Positions 17,435-26,579 of a stretch of DNA of 64,000 nt are shown here, one piece after another. The notes beneath the pieces are model-generated. The model saw nothing but the letters and a program-made list of their open reading frames with translations. It did no database searches and was not told where the DNA came from. Source of the DNA: Pontibacter roseus DSM 17521 (GTDB lineage: Bacteria; Bacteroidota; Bacteroidia; Cytophagales; Hymenobacteraceae). The DNA lies in the NCBI RefSeq assembly GCF_000373265.1, contig NZ_KB890768.1:62001-126000 (forward strand), read 5' to 3'. The number at the start of each line of letters is the position of its first letter. The stretch's first letter is position 1. Position numbers and translations under genes: made by a program.

Positions 17435-18310
17435 ATGAAAAAAGCTTTATTCAACATCATGCTGTCGGCCGCACTGCTCTGCGGAGCTGGCGCCGTACAG
17501 GCACAGCAGCAAGGCATCGCCATGCCAGCCGCCAGCCCTATGTCCACTGTGACGCAAAAAGTAGGCTTGGCTGATGTGACTGTTACTTATTCCCGTCCAT
17601 CCGTAAAAGGCCGTTCCATCTTCGGAGGCGACGTGGTGCCTTATGGCAAGGTATGGCGCACGGGTGCGAACAACTCCACTACCATCAAGTTCAGCGATGA
17701 TGTGACTATCCAAGGCAAGAAGGTGCCTGCCGGAGAGTATGCCTTGCTGACTATACCTGCGCAGAATGAGTGGACCATCATCCTGTACAAGGACACGAAG
17801 CTGGGTGGTAACGTAGCCGCCTACAAACAGGAAAACGACCAGCTGCGTTTCACCGTGAAGCCGCAGACTAACCCTAGAGCGGTAGAGAGTTTCACCATCA
17901 ACTTCGCCAACCTGAAGAGCAACTCGGCTGACCTGGAGATACTGTGGGACAAAACCATCGCCAGCTTCCCTATCGAAACGGATGTGGACAGCAAAGTGAT
18001 GGCTCAGATTCAGGAGCGCGTTGTAAATAGCAAAGAGGTGTCTCCTGCGCTTTACGCCGCTGCCGCCAACTATTACTACGACAACAACAAAGACATGAAG
18101 CAGGCGCTGGAGTGGATTCAGAAGGCCAATGCCAACGACCCTAAATTCTGGAACCTGCACGCGCAGGCTAAAATCCAGGCGAAGCTGAAGGATTACAAAG
18201 GCGCCGTGAAAACCGCTGAGCAGTCTATAGCGCTAGCCAAAAAGGAAAACAACGACGACTATGTGCGTATGAATGAGAAAGCCATAGCGGAGTGGAAGAA
18301 AGCGAAGTAG
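17435..18310 (+). CDS. DUF2911 family secreted protein with C-terminal TPR-like helices
   Basis: 291 residues. A signal peptide is cleaved after VQAQ (about residue 24). The DUF2911 domain (about 35-175) is recognised by VTYSRPSVKGRSIFGG, PYGKVWRTGANNSTTI and GKKVPAGEYALLTIP. The C-terminal 100 residues are helical, with a TPR-like AKIQAKLKDYKGAVKTAEQ. The family is common in Bacteroidota; its function is not established. It is monocistronic, closed by a terminator at 18336. Confidence 0.88.
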   Translation: MKKALFNIMLSAALLCGAGAVQAQQQGIAMPAASPMSTVTQKVGLADVTVTYSRPSVKGRSIFGGDVVPYGKVWRTGANNSTTIKFSDDVTIQGKKVPAGEYALLTIPAQNEWTIILYKDTKLGGNVAAYKQENDQLRFTVKPQTNPRAVESFTINFANLKSNSADLEILWDKTIASFPIETDVDSKVMAQIQERVVNSKEVSPALYAAAANYYYDNNKDMKQALEWIQKANANDPKFWNLHAQAKIQAKLKDYKGAVKTAEQSIALAKKENNDDYVRMNEKAIAEWKKAK

Positions 18311-18335
18311 GTCATACCTGCCTCCTCTAGTAAAG

Positions 18336-18369
18336 AAAGCCTCTGCTCTGCCAGGGGCTTTCCTTTTTA
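18336..18369 (+). terminator. Intrinsic terminator of the DUF2911 gene
   Basis: AAAGCCTCTG pairs with CAGGGGCTTT (one G-U pair) around CTCTGC, followed by CCTTTTTAT. Confidence 0.8.
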
Positions 18370-18390
18370 TACCTGATAAACCTATACCTG

Positions 18391-19332
18391 TTGGAAGAGC
18401 AAGAAGAAGATAAACGACATTCAGAAGACCACCTGGGGCCTGCGCGGGAATACTGGTGGAACGAGGATTATTTGGAGTTGCTGGCTCAGCGCCTCAACCT
18501 GGAGTACTGCCAGTCGCTGGTGGACATAGGCTGCGGCAAAGGCATGATGGGCTTCAAGTTTTCGAAGTACCTGCCGTCTGGAGCCACCGTGTACGGCGTG
18601 GACTTCGAGGCGGAATACATTGAGGAAGCCCAGCAAAAGGCGCAGAGCGTATACCTGCACAATCCTATACAATATGACTTCCGTGTGGGCAACGCCTCCG
18701 ACATCCCCCTACCCGACAACCTAGCCGACATCACGCTCTGCCAGACGCTGCTCATCCATGTGAAGGACCCCCAACGGGTGATTCAAGAGATGATTCGGAT
18801 TACAAAACCGGGCGGCTGGGTGCTGGCCCTGGAACCGAACAACCTGGTACCCAACCTCATGTTTGACCGGTATGGCGAAACCGACTTTGATGTGGAAAGC
18901 ACCCTGGAGGTACTGGAGGTGAAGCTGCGTATTGAGAAAGGTAAGAAGCGGCTCGGCGAAGGCTTCAACTCGCTGGGCGACGTGGTGCCTGACCTGTTCG
19001 TGAAAGCCGGCCTGCGCGATACGAAGGTATGGATATCGGACAAGGCGCTCTCCATCATACCGCCCTATGACTCAGCCGAAAAGATGCTGCGCGTGGAGCA
19101 GATGCTCAGCTGGATAGAATCAGAAGCCATGGGCTACCAGTACCAAGACAACCTGAACTACTTCATGGCCGGCGGTGGCGACAAAGACAAGTTCGATGCC
19201 TACTGGCAGAAGCTCCTTTTCAACAAGTTCAACCTGAAGCAGCGCCTGCAGAACGGCGAGTACATCTCCGCGGGCGGAAGCCTCATCTACATTGTGGCAG
19301 GTCGCAAACCCAGACCGTCAGAGTTAGGCTAA
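18391..19332 (+). CDS. Class I SAM-dependent methyltransferase
   Basis: 313 residues, TTG start at 18391. SAM motif I is SLVDIGCGKGMMG (about residues 42-54), the strand-2 acidic loop is VYGVDFEAEYI, and motif III-like ITKPGGWVLALEPNN follows at about 140-155. The long C-terminal helical region (FKAGLRD to the end, with IESEAMGYQYQD) probably forms the acceptor-binding cap. The acceptor is unknown. It converges on the symporter gene ending at 19338, with only 5 bp between stop codons. Confidence 0.85.
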   Translation: MEEQEEDKRHSEDHLGPAREYWWNEDYLELLAQRLNLEYCQSLVDIGCGKGMMGFKFSKYLPSGATVYGVDFEAEYIEEAQQKAQSVYLHNPIQYDFRVGNASDIPLPDNLADITLCQTLLIHVKDPQRVIQEMIRITKPGGWVLALEPNNLVPNLMFDRYGETDFDVESTLEVLEVKLRIEKGKKRLGEGFNSLGDVVPDLFVKAGLRDTKVWISDKALSIIPPYDSAEKMLRVEQMLSWIESEAMGYQYQDNLNYFMAGGGDKDKFDAYWQKLLFNKFNLKQRLQNGEYISAGGSLIYIVAGRKPRPSELG

Positions 19333-19337
19333 ACCGG

Positions 19338-21044
19338 CTAGGCCGCCTGCTTCTCCCGTTTGCGCTGGTTCAGCAATACTTGGAAGATTAAGCCGAACAC
19401 GATTACGGCCACGCAGCCAATCACATTGAACCACAGGAAGGCGATGTCGGTGTAGAAGTGGCAGTACAGTACAATGGCCTCAGCCACCAGCGCCGCCATG
19501 AACACCGCATTCCCTTTGATGTATTTGAAATAGAAAGCCACTAAGAAAATCCCTAGGATGGTGCCATAGAAGATGGAGCCGATGATGTTCACCGCCTGTA
19601 TCAGGTTATCCAGCAGCGAGGCGTAGGTAGCGAAGATGATGGCCAGCAAACCCCAGGCGGCTGTGAATATTTTAGAGGCCTTGAGGTAGTGGAAGGCGTT
19701 GTCATTCTGGTTGACAGAGCGTTTGTAGATGTCTACCACCGTGGTGGAGGCAAGCGCGTTCAGCTCCGACGCCGTGGACGACATGGCCGCTGAGAAAATA
19801 ACCGCCAGTAGCAGTCCCACCAGCCCAGCGGGCAGGTATTTCATCACGAATGAGATGAATACGTAATCGGTGTCTTTTGTCTCTGCATCCGGGGTGGCTT
19901 TCGAAATCAGGGCCTTCACATCGGTCCGTATTTCCTTGGAGGCATCGGTGATAGTTTGCACTTTCGCCTGGGCCGCGTCTATGGCTGCCTCATCATCGGT
20001 GCGCAGCGCCGACACCAGCCCTTTCACCGCCTCCTGCTTCTGGTTGAAGAGCTGGGTATGCTGCGACTCCAGCGCCTCCAGCTCCGGCGCATATTCCGTG
20101 GCGTATACCTTGTTTTTGGCCGCTTCATTGAAAAAGAGCGGTGGCTGGTTGAACTGGTAGAACACGAACACCATCACCCCGATGAACAGAATCATGAACT
20201 GCATCGGAATCTTGAGCAGTCCGTTGAAGAGCAGTCCCAGCCGGCTTTCCGCCACAGAGCTGCCACCTAGATAGCGGGCCACCTGGCTTTGGTCGGTGCC
20301 GAAGTAGGACAGCGATAGGAAGAGCCCGCCCGTCAGCCCAGACCAGAAGTTATACCTGTCGTTCCAGTCAAAAGAAAAGTCCACCACGTTCATCTTGCCC
20401 ATCTTGCCGGCCACGGCCACGGCATCACCAAACGACACGTCCTCCGGCAGGTAACGCACCACCATGAAACCCGCCACCAGCATACCGCCCATCATCACGG
20501 CCATCTGCTGCTTCTGTGTCACGCTCACCGCCTTGGTGCCGCCCGATACGGTATAGACAATCACCAGAGTACCAATAATGAGGTTAGTCGCCGTCAGGTT
20601 CCAGCCTAGTATGGTGGACAGGATGATGGCCGGCGCATAGATTGTGATGCCAGCCGCCAGCCCGCGCTGCACCAAAAACAGGAAGGCAGCCAGCGAGCGC
20701 GTCTTCAGGTCGAAACGGCTTTCCAGGTACTCGTAGGCCGTGTATACCTTGAGCCGGTAGAAAATAGGAATGACGGTTACGGAGATGATGACCATGGCAA
20801 TCGGCAACCCGAAGTAGAACTGCACAAAGCGCATCCCGTCCTCGTATGCCTGACCCGGCGTAGACAGAAACGTGATGGCACTGGCTTGCGTGGCCATAAT
20901 GGAAAGGCCGATGGTCCACCACTTCATGCTGTTGTCGCCCTTCAGGTAGCCTTCAATGTCTTTGCTGCCACGGGTTTTCCAGACGCCATAAATCACGATG
21001 AACCCAAGCGTGCCCAGCAATACAATCCAGTCAAGTAACCTCAT
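19338..21044 (-). CDS. Sodium:solute symporter with a large soluble insertion
   Basis: 568 residues, SSS family: STPGQAYEDGMRFVQFYFG near 61-79, YRLKVYTAYEYLESRF and FGTDQSQVARYLGG. A hydrophilic helical insertion of about 90 residues (301-393, rich in Glu, Gln, Lys and Ala) lies between two membrane helices and is absent from the other SSS protein at 12368. The gene is last in an operon with the LmbE-like deacetylase and the 47-residue membrane protein; its ATG overlaps the upstream TGA (ATGA). Context suggests uptake of something released or deacetylated by the LmbE-like enzyme. Confidence 0.9.
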   Translation of the reverse strand: MRLLDWIVLLGTLGFIVIYGVWKTRGSKDIEGYLKGDNSMKWWTIGLSIMATQASAITFLSTPGQAYEDGMRFVQFYFGLPIAMVIISVTVIPIFYRLKVYTAYEYLESRFDLKTRSLAAFLFLVQRGLAAGITIYAPAIILSTILGWNLTATNLIIGTLVIVYTVSGGTKAVSVTQKQQMAVMMGGMLVAGFMVVRYLPEDVSFGDAVAVAGKMGKMNVVDFSFDWNDRYNFWSGLTGGLFLSLSYFGTDQSQVARYLGGSSVAESRLGLLFNGLLKIPMQFMILFIGVMVFVFYQFNQPPLFFNEAAKNKVYATEYAPELEALESQHTQLFNQKQEAVKGLVSALRTDDEAAIDAAQAKVQTITDASKEIRTDVKALISKATPDAETKDTDYVFISFVMKYLPAGLVGLLLAVIFSAAMSSTASELNALASTTVVDIYKRSVNQNDNAFHYLKASKIFTAAWGLLAIIFATYASLLDNLIQAVNIIGSIFYGTILGIFLVAFYFKYIKGNAVFMAALVAEAIVLYCHFYTDIAFLWFNVIGCVAVIVFGLIFQVLLNQRKREKQAA

Positions 21045-21184
21045 TCGTAGAGTTTGGTGATAATGTAAAACAGGATAATCAAGAAGGCTAGGTTGCCCAG
21101 CACTAGCCAGTACATCCCGCGCCAGCTCTTGAAGAAGGGAGGCTTGTCCAGATTATCCTTGGTTGTGTGGTCCGATTCTTTCAT
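21041..21184 (-). CDS. 47-residue single-pass membrane protein in the deacetylase-symporter operon
   Basis: A short gene of 48 codons including stop. It starts at the ATG at 21184, 3 bp after the LmbE-like stop, and ends with TGA at 21041-21043, overlapping the symporter ATG as ATGA. The protein begins MKESDHTTKDNLDKPPFF and has one helix, YWLVLGNLAFLIILFYII, then a short basic tail (TKLYE). Such tight coupling on both sides is strong evidence that it is translated. By analogy with small partner subunits of some SSS transporters it may assist the symporter; that is inference. Confidence 0.8.
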   Translation of the reverse strand: MKESDHTTKDNLDKPPFFKSWRGMYWLVLGNLAFLIILFYIITKLYE

Positions 21185-21187
21185 GGT

Positions 21188-23719
21188 TTAGTTGCCTCCC
21201 TGCTGTGGTTTGTTGGCCATGGTGGTGCCTCCCAATGATATCAGGTTGGTGAAGATGCGGTAGGCGCCAGGCACACCGGCCGGCAACTGCCTGAACCAGG
21301 AGTAACCGGTATATACAAAGTGCCCTTTCCCATACCTGGCAATAAGCAAACCACCCTCGCGGGCAGGCTCACCCGGGTCGTTGCTGGAGAGGATAGCCTC
21401 AAACTCCTTACCCCACTCGCTCGGGAAGTAGAGCCCTCGCTCCTGCACCCAGCCCTCGAAATCTTTCTTAGTAATCTTATTCGGTGAGTTGAGCACCTGG
21501 TGCTTCGGTTGCAGGAAGCGCACCTCGGCGTCCTCCACAGTCACGCGCTGGCTGGATATTTTGAGTGGATAGGGCGCCACCTCAGGCGTCTGCAGACTGT
21601 GCCCTGTGTTGTACTGTACGATTACAGTACCGCCATTTTGCACATAGTTCAGCAGGCGGGGCTGGTAGAAGCGCATCCTCTCCACTGTGTTGTAGGCCCG
21701 CACACCGAGTATCACCGCGTCAAAGCGCTGCAGATTCTGCTCGGTGATGTCCTCATCCTTCAGGATGGTCACCTGGTAGCCAATCTGCTGCAGGCTGAAC
21801 GGGATGTCGTCGCCGGCACCCATCAGGTAGGCTACCTGTTCTCCCTGGCGCTTTAGGTCCAGGCGAACGGCCTTGGCCACCGCCTCCGGGAAGGTGGTCT
21901 GTGTAGGAATATGGCTGTACTGAATGACGTTGAGCCCGCGTGTATGCGCCTTGCCATCTACCGTCGCCACGGCCTTCAGTTCCACTTCCTGCTGCCCTTT
22001 GGGTGGGTGCACCAGAAAACGCACCAGCTGCTCCGCCCCGTTCTGTTTTAAATCAAATGCAACCTGCGCTGGCTCCACGCGCCAACCTTTGGGCAGCTGC
22101 AAGGCCAAATCACCCTTAACGTCCGCTTTGCCGGATTTCACCAGCACATGCACCGGCTTGGGCTCCTGGGAGGCGAACATGAGTACCTTTTCAGAGATGT
22201 TCACGAACACGGGCGGTGTAACGGCCAGCGGTCGGTAAATCTCCCCTTCCACCGGGTCGGTTCGTTTGTACACCACCGGCATGGTATAGCTGAAGGGCTC
22301 TCCGCTGATGAGCAAGTTGAATTGCACTGTAGCGGCCGGCTTATTTTCGGGAAGCCCTATCAGTTGCTGGTCTTCCACCTTGAACAGTCCCAACGTACCT
22401 TCCTGCTGCAACCAGTAAGGCTGCGAAACAGGGGTCGATGTCGGCACCTGTATTGTGACAGGCATACGCTGCGCCTGGTTGTCGGCTAAGGTTAGGTTGA
22501 GGGTGCTATCAGTGCGGGCGAAGGTATGGCGTACGCTTTGCAGCTGCACCGGCACGGCAGAACGGTTGATGGCCTCCAGTTGCAGCGGCAGCCGCTCCCC
22601 TGGCGTTACGGCGAAGTCAGTTGCCACCGCCTCCAGGTATAGCCCCAGGCTGTGCTTCACCACTTCCTCCAGTTCCTGCGTCTTGATGGTCTTCCAATGG
22701 CTGTCAGGCAGTTTGGCCAGTTCCTTCCGGGCGGCCAGTAGCGTAGGCACAACGGCAGAAGGATTCTGCGGCTTGAATTCAACTACAGCCTGCTGCAGCA
22801 GCTTGGTTACTTTCTCGCTGCCTTTCACGCGGCTCCAGCTGGTATTGATGCCTTCAAACAGTTCTGCTTTGGCCCGCTCGCCTTTGGTATGCTCCAGGTA
22901 CTCGGTGGCGCTGCCGCGGGAGCCGCTGGCGCCAAAGCCCTGGCTCTTGTGCATGCTGCGGCTGAGGGCGGCGATTTCCGGGTAGGATTTGCCCAGCAAG
23001 GGGTTGTAGCCACCCACGTCCACCTTCAGCAGCTGCGAACCATAGGCCTCAAATTCTTTTTCGCTCTTGAACGACCACACGCCGGTGTTCCAGAGCACGC
23101 GCTTCGACTGCCATACCTCCACATGTTTGAGTTGCTCCGGGAAGCGCTTTGGGTCGGCTGCGGCCTCGAAGGCCTCGTTGGCCAGCATGGCCGAGGCCGT
23201 ATGGTGGCCGTGTGTCTCGGATGGCCGAGGGGAGAAGCGGGTGATAATCACATCGGGTTTGAATTTCCGGATGGCCCATACCACATCACTCAGCACCTTT
23301 TCTTTGTCCCAAGTGGCAAAGGTCTCCTCTGGATTCTTGGAGAAGCCGAAGTCGTTGGCCCTGGTGAAGAACTGCCGGCCCCCATCGGTGCGGCGCGCCT
23401 GCAGCAGTTCCTGCGTCCGGATGATGCCGAGCCCCTCCCTTATCTCCGGTCCTATCAGGTTTTGGCCGCCGTCGCCGCGGGTCACGGAGAGATAGCCCGT
23501 GTTGTAGAGCTTCTCGTTGGCCAGATAGGCGATGAAGCGGGTGTTCTCGTCGTCGGGGTGGGCCGCCACGTAGAGCGCCGTGCCGAGCACGGTCAGTTTT
23601 TTCAGGTCCTGCAGCAGCTCAGCGGCACCTGGCTTGGCGGGCGCCTGTGCCTGTAGCCCCTGCACAGCCACCAAGAGCAGCAACAGCAAGGCAGACAGGA
23701 AAGAACGGTTTTTTTTCAT
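21188..23719 (-). CDS. PIG-L/LmbE-family deacetylase with C-terminal glutamine-amidotransferase-like domain
   Basis: 843 residues. A signal peptide ends near LQAQ (residue 25). The LmbE domain occupies about 45-270, with zinc-binding AHPDDE (53-58) and HGHH (170-173), the pattern of N-acetylglucosamine-type deacetylases. The middle third is beta-sandwich-like. The C-terminal part (about 640-830) resembles a class I amidotransferase/ThuA fold: FDAVILGVRAYN, YVQNGGTVIVQYNTG, IARYGKGHFVYTGYSWFRQL. Likely an exported sugar deacetylase; its substrate is unknown. It leads the operon with a small membrane protein and a sodium symporter. Confidence 0.88.
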   Translation of the reverse strand: MKKNRSFLSALLLLLLVAVQGLQAQAPAKPGAAELLQDLKKLTVLGTALYVAAHPDDENTRFIAYLANEKLYNTGYLSVTRGDGGQNLIGPEIREGLGIIRTQELLQARRTDGGRQFFTRANDFGFSKNPEETFATWDKEKVLSDVVWAIRKFKPDVIITRFSPRPSETHGHHTASAMLANEAFEAAADPKRFPEQLKHVEVWQSKRVLWNTGVWSFKSEKEFEAYGSQLLKVDVGGYNPLLGKSYPEIAALSRSMHKSQGFGASGSRGSATEYLEHTKGERAKAELFEGINTSWSRVKGSEKVTKLLQQAVVEFKPQNPSAVVPTLLAARKELAKLPDSHWKTIKTQELEEVVKHSLGLYLEAVATDFAVTPGERLPLQLEAINRSAVPVQLQSVRHTFARTDSTLNLTLADNQAQRMPVTIQVPTSTPVSQPYWLQQEGTLGLFKVEDQQLIGLPENKPAATVQFNLLISGEPFSYTMPVVYKRTDPVEGEIYRPLAVTPPVFVNISEKVLMFASQEPKPVHVLVKSGKADVKGDLALQLPKGWRVEPAQVAFDLKQNGAEQLVRFLVHPPKGQQEVELKAVATVDGKAHTRGLNVIQYSHIPTQTTFPEAVAKAVRLDLKRQGEQVAYLMGAGDDIPFSLQQIGYQVTILKDEDITEQNLQRFDAVILGVRAYNTVERMRFYQPRLLNYVQNGGTVIVQYNTGHSLQTPEVAPYPLKISSQRVTVEDAEVRFLQPKHQVLNSPNKITKKDFEGWVQERGLYFPSEWGKEFEAILSSNDPGEPAREGGLLIARYGKGHFVYTGYSWFRQLPAGVPGAYRIFTNLISLGGTTMANKPQQGGN

Positions 23720-24126
23720 GTTCTGGGCTATAGGTATGGGAAGTGCCTAACGGGCACCTGTCCTGTAAAACTAGGAAATTTGAATGACCCAAAATAGCGA
23801 TTCTTGCTCGTACCGACAGAAAGGCGCCTCATCCGGACGAACGCCCTGAAAATGGGCATGATTATACCTGAAACGGATTGCACTGATATGCTACCCGAGA
23901 GGTATAAGTATGACAGCGAAAACACCAGTTAAGCTACTGTACAGCCTTGGTAAAAATAATCTAGGGATTTGTGTAATATTATCCATTTTAAGGTATATAT
24001 TTAATCCGCAATGTTTAGCGTTGCAACATTTAGCTTACCTGAATCCTAGAATCGCTGAAACTTCGGCAGGCTGTTCTGGGTTCTGAATTTGGACGGTTCT
24101 TTAATCACTCACCAATCAAACGAGGT
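23720..24126. other. Divergent intergenic region
   Basis: 407 bp between the minus-strand deacetylase operon and the + gene at 24127. The part 23936-24010 is clearly AT-richer than its surroundings and probably carries promoters, but no full TTG - N20 - TAnnTTTG pair stands out. Short open frames here look non-coding. Confidence 0.5.
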
Positions 24127-24819
24127 ATGTCAGACCAAGAAGTCAGCGGTATCAATAAATTCGCCTTTGAATTTTTGACTTCATATTACGCGAAACAATC
24201 CAAGAACTCGACACTCCTCGTCAGAGAGCATGAAAGGACCAAAGAAGGAGCTCAGGCCGATGGCCTGTTCGTCATCCGTTATCCCGACGACAAGTACTTT
24301 GCCGCCTCGCTGAGCACCAGCCATTCAGACCAGCTTTCCTCCATTTTCAGCCAATACAAAAGAAAAGGGCTGGGCAAAGCTCGCTTTGTGACAGCCGCAG
24401 TGCTGATTATTACCACGACTTACGCCGGCTATACCCTGAACCATTGGATGGTCCTGTGGGTGTTGCCCCCGGTGTTGGCGTTAGCAGGTTTCCTGCTGCA
24501 TTCCAAACTAGAACTGCGCCATCTTAAGCGCCGCATCACCAGCCTGGTGGATGAACTCCGGCAGGTACCGGCCGATGAACAGTGGCTGGCTATTTCCGTC
24601 AGCAGTCTCTGCTTTAAGAACAACCAGTTGGCAGACAAATTGGTGGAGGCATGCCACCACCGGCGCATCGGGCTGATTACAGTTGGCAAGAGGTCACGCA
24701 TTACGCTTCGGCTGGAACCGCGCAGGTCCACATGCCGGCATGGAGACTTTCTGAGGTACTACACTGCCGAGACAGCCATACGCAAGGACTTGTCAGACCA
24801 GTTCATGCGAGTGGCTTAA
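24127..24819 (+). CDS. Membrane-anchored protein of unknown function, possible nuclease-like fold
   Basis: 230 residues. A soluble N-terminal part (1-85) is followed by two adjacent hydrophobic helices (about 88-125) and a soluble C-terminal part. The segment REHERTKEGAQADGLFVIRY followed by a strand, and the late ADKLVEACHHRRIGLITVG, vaguely recall restriction-endonuclease-like folds split by a membrane hairpin. The PD-(D/E)XK residues are not convincing. No named family. The ATG at 24127 has GAGGT just upstream. Confidence 0.7.
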   Translation: MSDQEVSGINKFAFEFLTSYYAKQSKNSTLLVREHERTKEGAQADGLFVIRYPDDKYFAASLSTSHSDQLSSIFSQYKRKGLGKARFVTAAVLIITTTYAGYTLNHWMVLWVLPPVLALAGFLLHSKLELRHLKRRITSLVDELRQVPADEQWLAISVSSLCFKNNQLADKLVEACHHRRIGLITVGKRSRITLRLEPRRSTCRHGDFLRYYTAETAIRKDLSDQFMRVA

Positions 24820-24955
24820 TCTATACCTGGTTTTTATTTCCAAGTCCATAGCTGGTTGCTCAACCAGGGACTACTAGTTTCAGTAAAACAAGGAGCCTAC
24901 TTTGTGTGAGGCTTGCATGTGCGGGTGCCCCTTCCATACCCAAACTCCTTCTGAA

Positions 24956-25630
24956 ATGGACATACCCTTCATACTGGATTTCCTCCAGGACCTGCAGCAA
25001 AACAACAGCAAGCTCTGGATGGACGCTAACCGCGACAGGTACCAGCAAGCCAGGCACTACTTCACGGAGTTGGTGGGCTTCGCGCTGCAGGAGCTCCAGC
25101 AGATTGACCCGTCGCTGCATGGTGTCTCGCCACAGGAATGCATGTTCCGCATCAACAAAAACGACTTCTCTAAAAAAGGAGAGGCTCCTTACAAGGGGCG
25201 CATGGGGGCAGGCATCTCCCAAGGCGGCCGCCACTCGTCATACGCCAACTACATACTGGTGCTGGAGCCATACGGAAAGTCCCGCATAGGCGGTGGCGTG
25301 CCAAACCCCAAACCAGAGCACCTGGAGCTTATCCGTCAGGAGGTTGACTACAACCCCGGCGAGCTGGACCAGCTTATCGGCGCACCTGCCTTTGTAAAGC
25401 AGTTTGGGGAGCTACGGGGCGAGAAGCGTGTGACGGCACCAAAAGGGTATGATAAAAGCCACCCATCCATCGACTTGCTGCGGCACAAAAATTTCCTGGC
25501 ACTGCGTTATCTAAGCGATGAAGAAGTTCGTAGTCCGGATATGACTTCCCGACTGCTGCCAACGTACAAAAGCGTAAAGCCTGTGCTTGATTTTTTCAAC
25601 AGAGCAATTGGTGAGGAGCACTTACGATAA
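24956..25630 (+). CDS. DUF2461 (TIGR02453) family protein
   Basis: 224 residues from the ATG at 24956. A GTG at 24902 would add an 18-residue Cys-rich leader (CEACMCGCPFH) not typical of the family. Family marks are FLQDLQQNNSKLWMDANRD at the N-terminus, FRINKNDFSKKGEAPYKGRM in the middle and KGYDKSHPSIDLLRHKNF. The molecular function of DUF2461 is unknown. It is followed after 6 bp by the lipoprotein gene and then the Rieske gene, forming a three-gene unit. Confidence 0.88.
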   Translation: MDIPFILDFLQDLQQNNSKLWMDANRDRYQQARHYFTELVGFALQELQQIDPSLHGVSPQECMFRINKNDFSKKGEAPYKGRMGAGISQGGRHSSYANYILVLEPYGKSRIGGGVPNPKPEHLELIRQEVDYNPGELDQLIGAPAFVKQFGELRGEKRVTAPKGYDKSHPSIDLLRHKNFLALRYLSDEEVRSPDMTSRLLPTYKSVKPVLDFFNRAIGEEHLR

Positions 25631-25636
25631 CATATC

Positions 25637-26014
25637 ATGAGAAGACTTTTAAACATCCTGCCAGTCGTTATACTGATGCTGCTGGTAGCCTGCCAGGTGC
25701 AGGATAGCCAACAGATACCAAGTACGCAGCCGGATGTGCGCGGCAGCATCGCCAGCCTGAAAAAGACCAACTCCAAGAAAAGCGTTGGGGTAGCGGAGGT
25801 ATTGGTGGAAGCCGTGGAGGGCGTGGAGACCAGCCATGCCAAAGCCAGCCTCCGCATCGATGACAAAACCTTGATTCAGGCTATGGATGGCTCTACTCTT
25901 AAGCTGGAGCAGTTGCGGGAAGGGCAAATCGTGGAAGCGTGGCTGGAAGACCCGGTGATGGAGTCATACCCTATACAGGCACACGCATCCGCTGTTCGGG
26001 TGAACTACTACTAG
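25637..26014 (+). CDS. Small lipoprotein
   Basis: 125 residues. The hydrophobic signal segment ends LLVAC with lipobox Cys at residue 19. The mature part has a Ser/Lys-rich linker and then an OB-like or small beta fold (AKASLRIDDKTLI, LREGQIVEAWLED, ASAVRVNYY) resembling small DUF3221-type binding domains; this likeness is weak. Middle gene of the DUF2461 - lipoprotein - Rieske unit; 2 bp separate it from the next start. Confidence 0.8.
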   Translation: MRRLLNILPVVILMLLVACQVQDSQQIPSTQPDVRGSIASLKKTNSKKSVGVAEVLVEAVEGVETSHAKASLRIDDKTLIQAMDGSTLKLEQLREGQIVEAWLEDPVMESYPIQAHASAVRVNYY

Positions 26015-26016
26015 GT

Positions 26017-26382
26017 ATGGCAGAAACAGAGAAGGCTGGCTATACCTGGCATAAAGTCTTTGAGACGGAAGAGGAGGCGAAAGAGCAGGTGCCGCAGCGG
26101 AAGATGAAGCTGCTGGTGCTGGAGGGCCGTTCTATCTGCTTTGCCCATACCTTCGCTGGCTTCTTTGCCCTCGATGATGCTTGTCCCCATATGGGATACT
26201 CGCTCAGCCGAGGCACCACCAATTACTTGAATGAGGTCATCTGCCCTTGGCACAGCTACCGTTTCAGCCTGTCAGACGGGCGGGAATGTGAGTATCGCGC
26301 CAAAAAGGCGGTGTTGCACCCCGTGGACGTACGGGCAGACGGTGTGTTTATTGGAATTGAACGGACTCAGGCTCCTGCCTGA
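26017..26382 (+). CDS. Rieske [2Fe-2S] ferredoxin-like protein
   Basis: 121 residues from the ATG at 26017, 2 bp after the upstream stop codon. Rieske cluster ligands are CPHMG (Cys56, His58) and CPWHSYRF (Cys76, His79), the spacing of small Rieske ferredoxins that pass electrons to oxygenases or reductases. No oxygenase alpha subunit lies nearby, so its partner is unknown. It has no signal peptide, so cytoplasmic. Confidence 0.92.
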   Translation: MAETEKAGYTWHKVFETEEEAKEQVPQRKMKLLVLEGRSICFAHTFAGFFALDDACPHMGYSLSRGTTNYLNEVICPWHSYRFSLSDGRECEYRAKKAVLHPVDVRADGVFIGIERTQAPA

Positions 26383-26579
26383 AGGATTGGCAACGTTCGC
26401 ATGCCACAACAGGCGGCTCGCCCAAATTATGTGGCCTTACAGCCCAAGCATTCTTAAAATCCCTACCTTGTCTCTAGTGACAGGCCACTCCCCTTTTCCA
26501 GCCTCCTGGCCTTGTACGGCCATACCGGGCTGCTTGAAGCGTACAGTAGCATTGTAAGGAACATCAGAAGAAGGAACAC

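Noticed and set aside
23728..23925. 65-codon minus-strand frame between the deacetylase operon and 24127
   Set aside because: No promoter, no conserved motif, and it lies in a likely promoter region.
24127..24819. Calling this a PD-(D/E)XK nuclease and a defence gene
   Set aside because: The catalytic residues are not clear and no methyltransferase or other defence gene is next to it.
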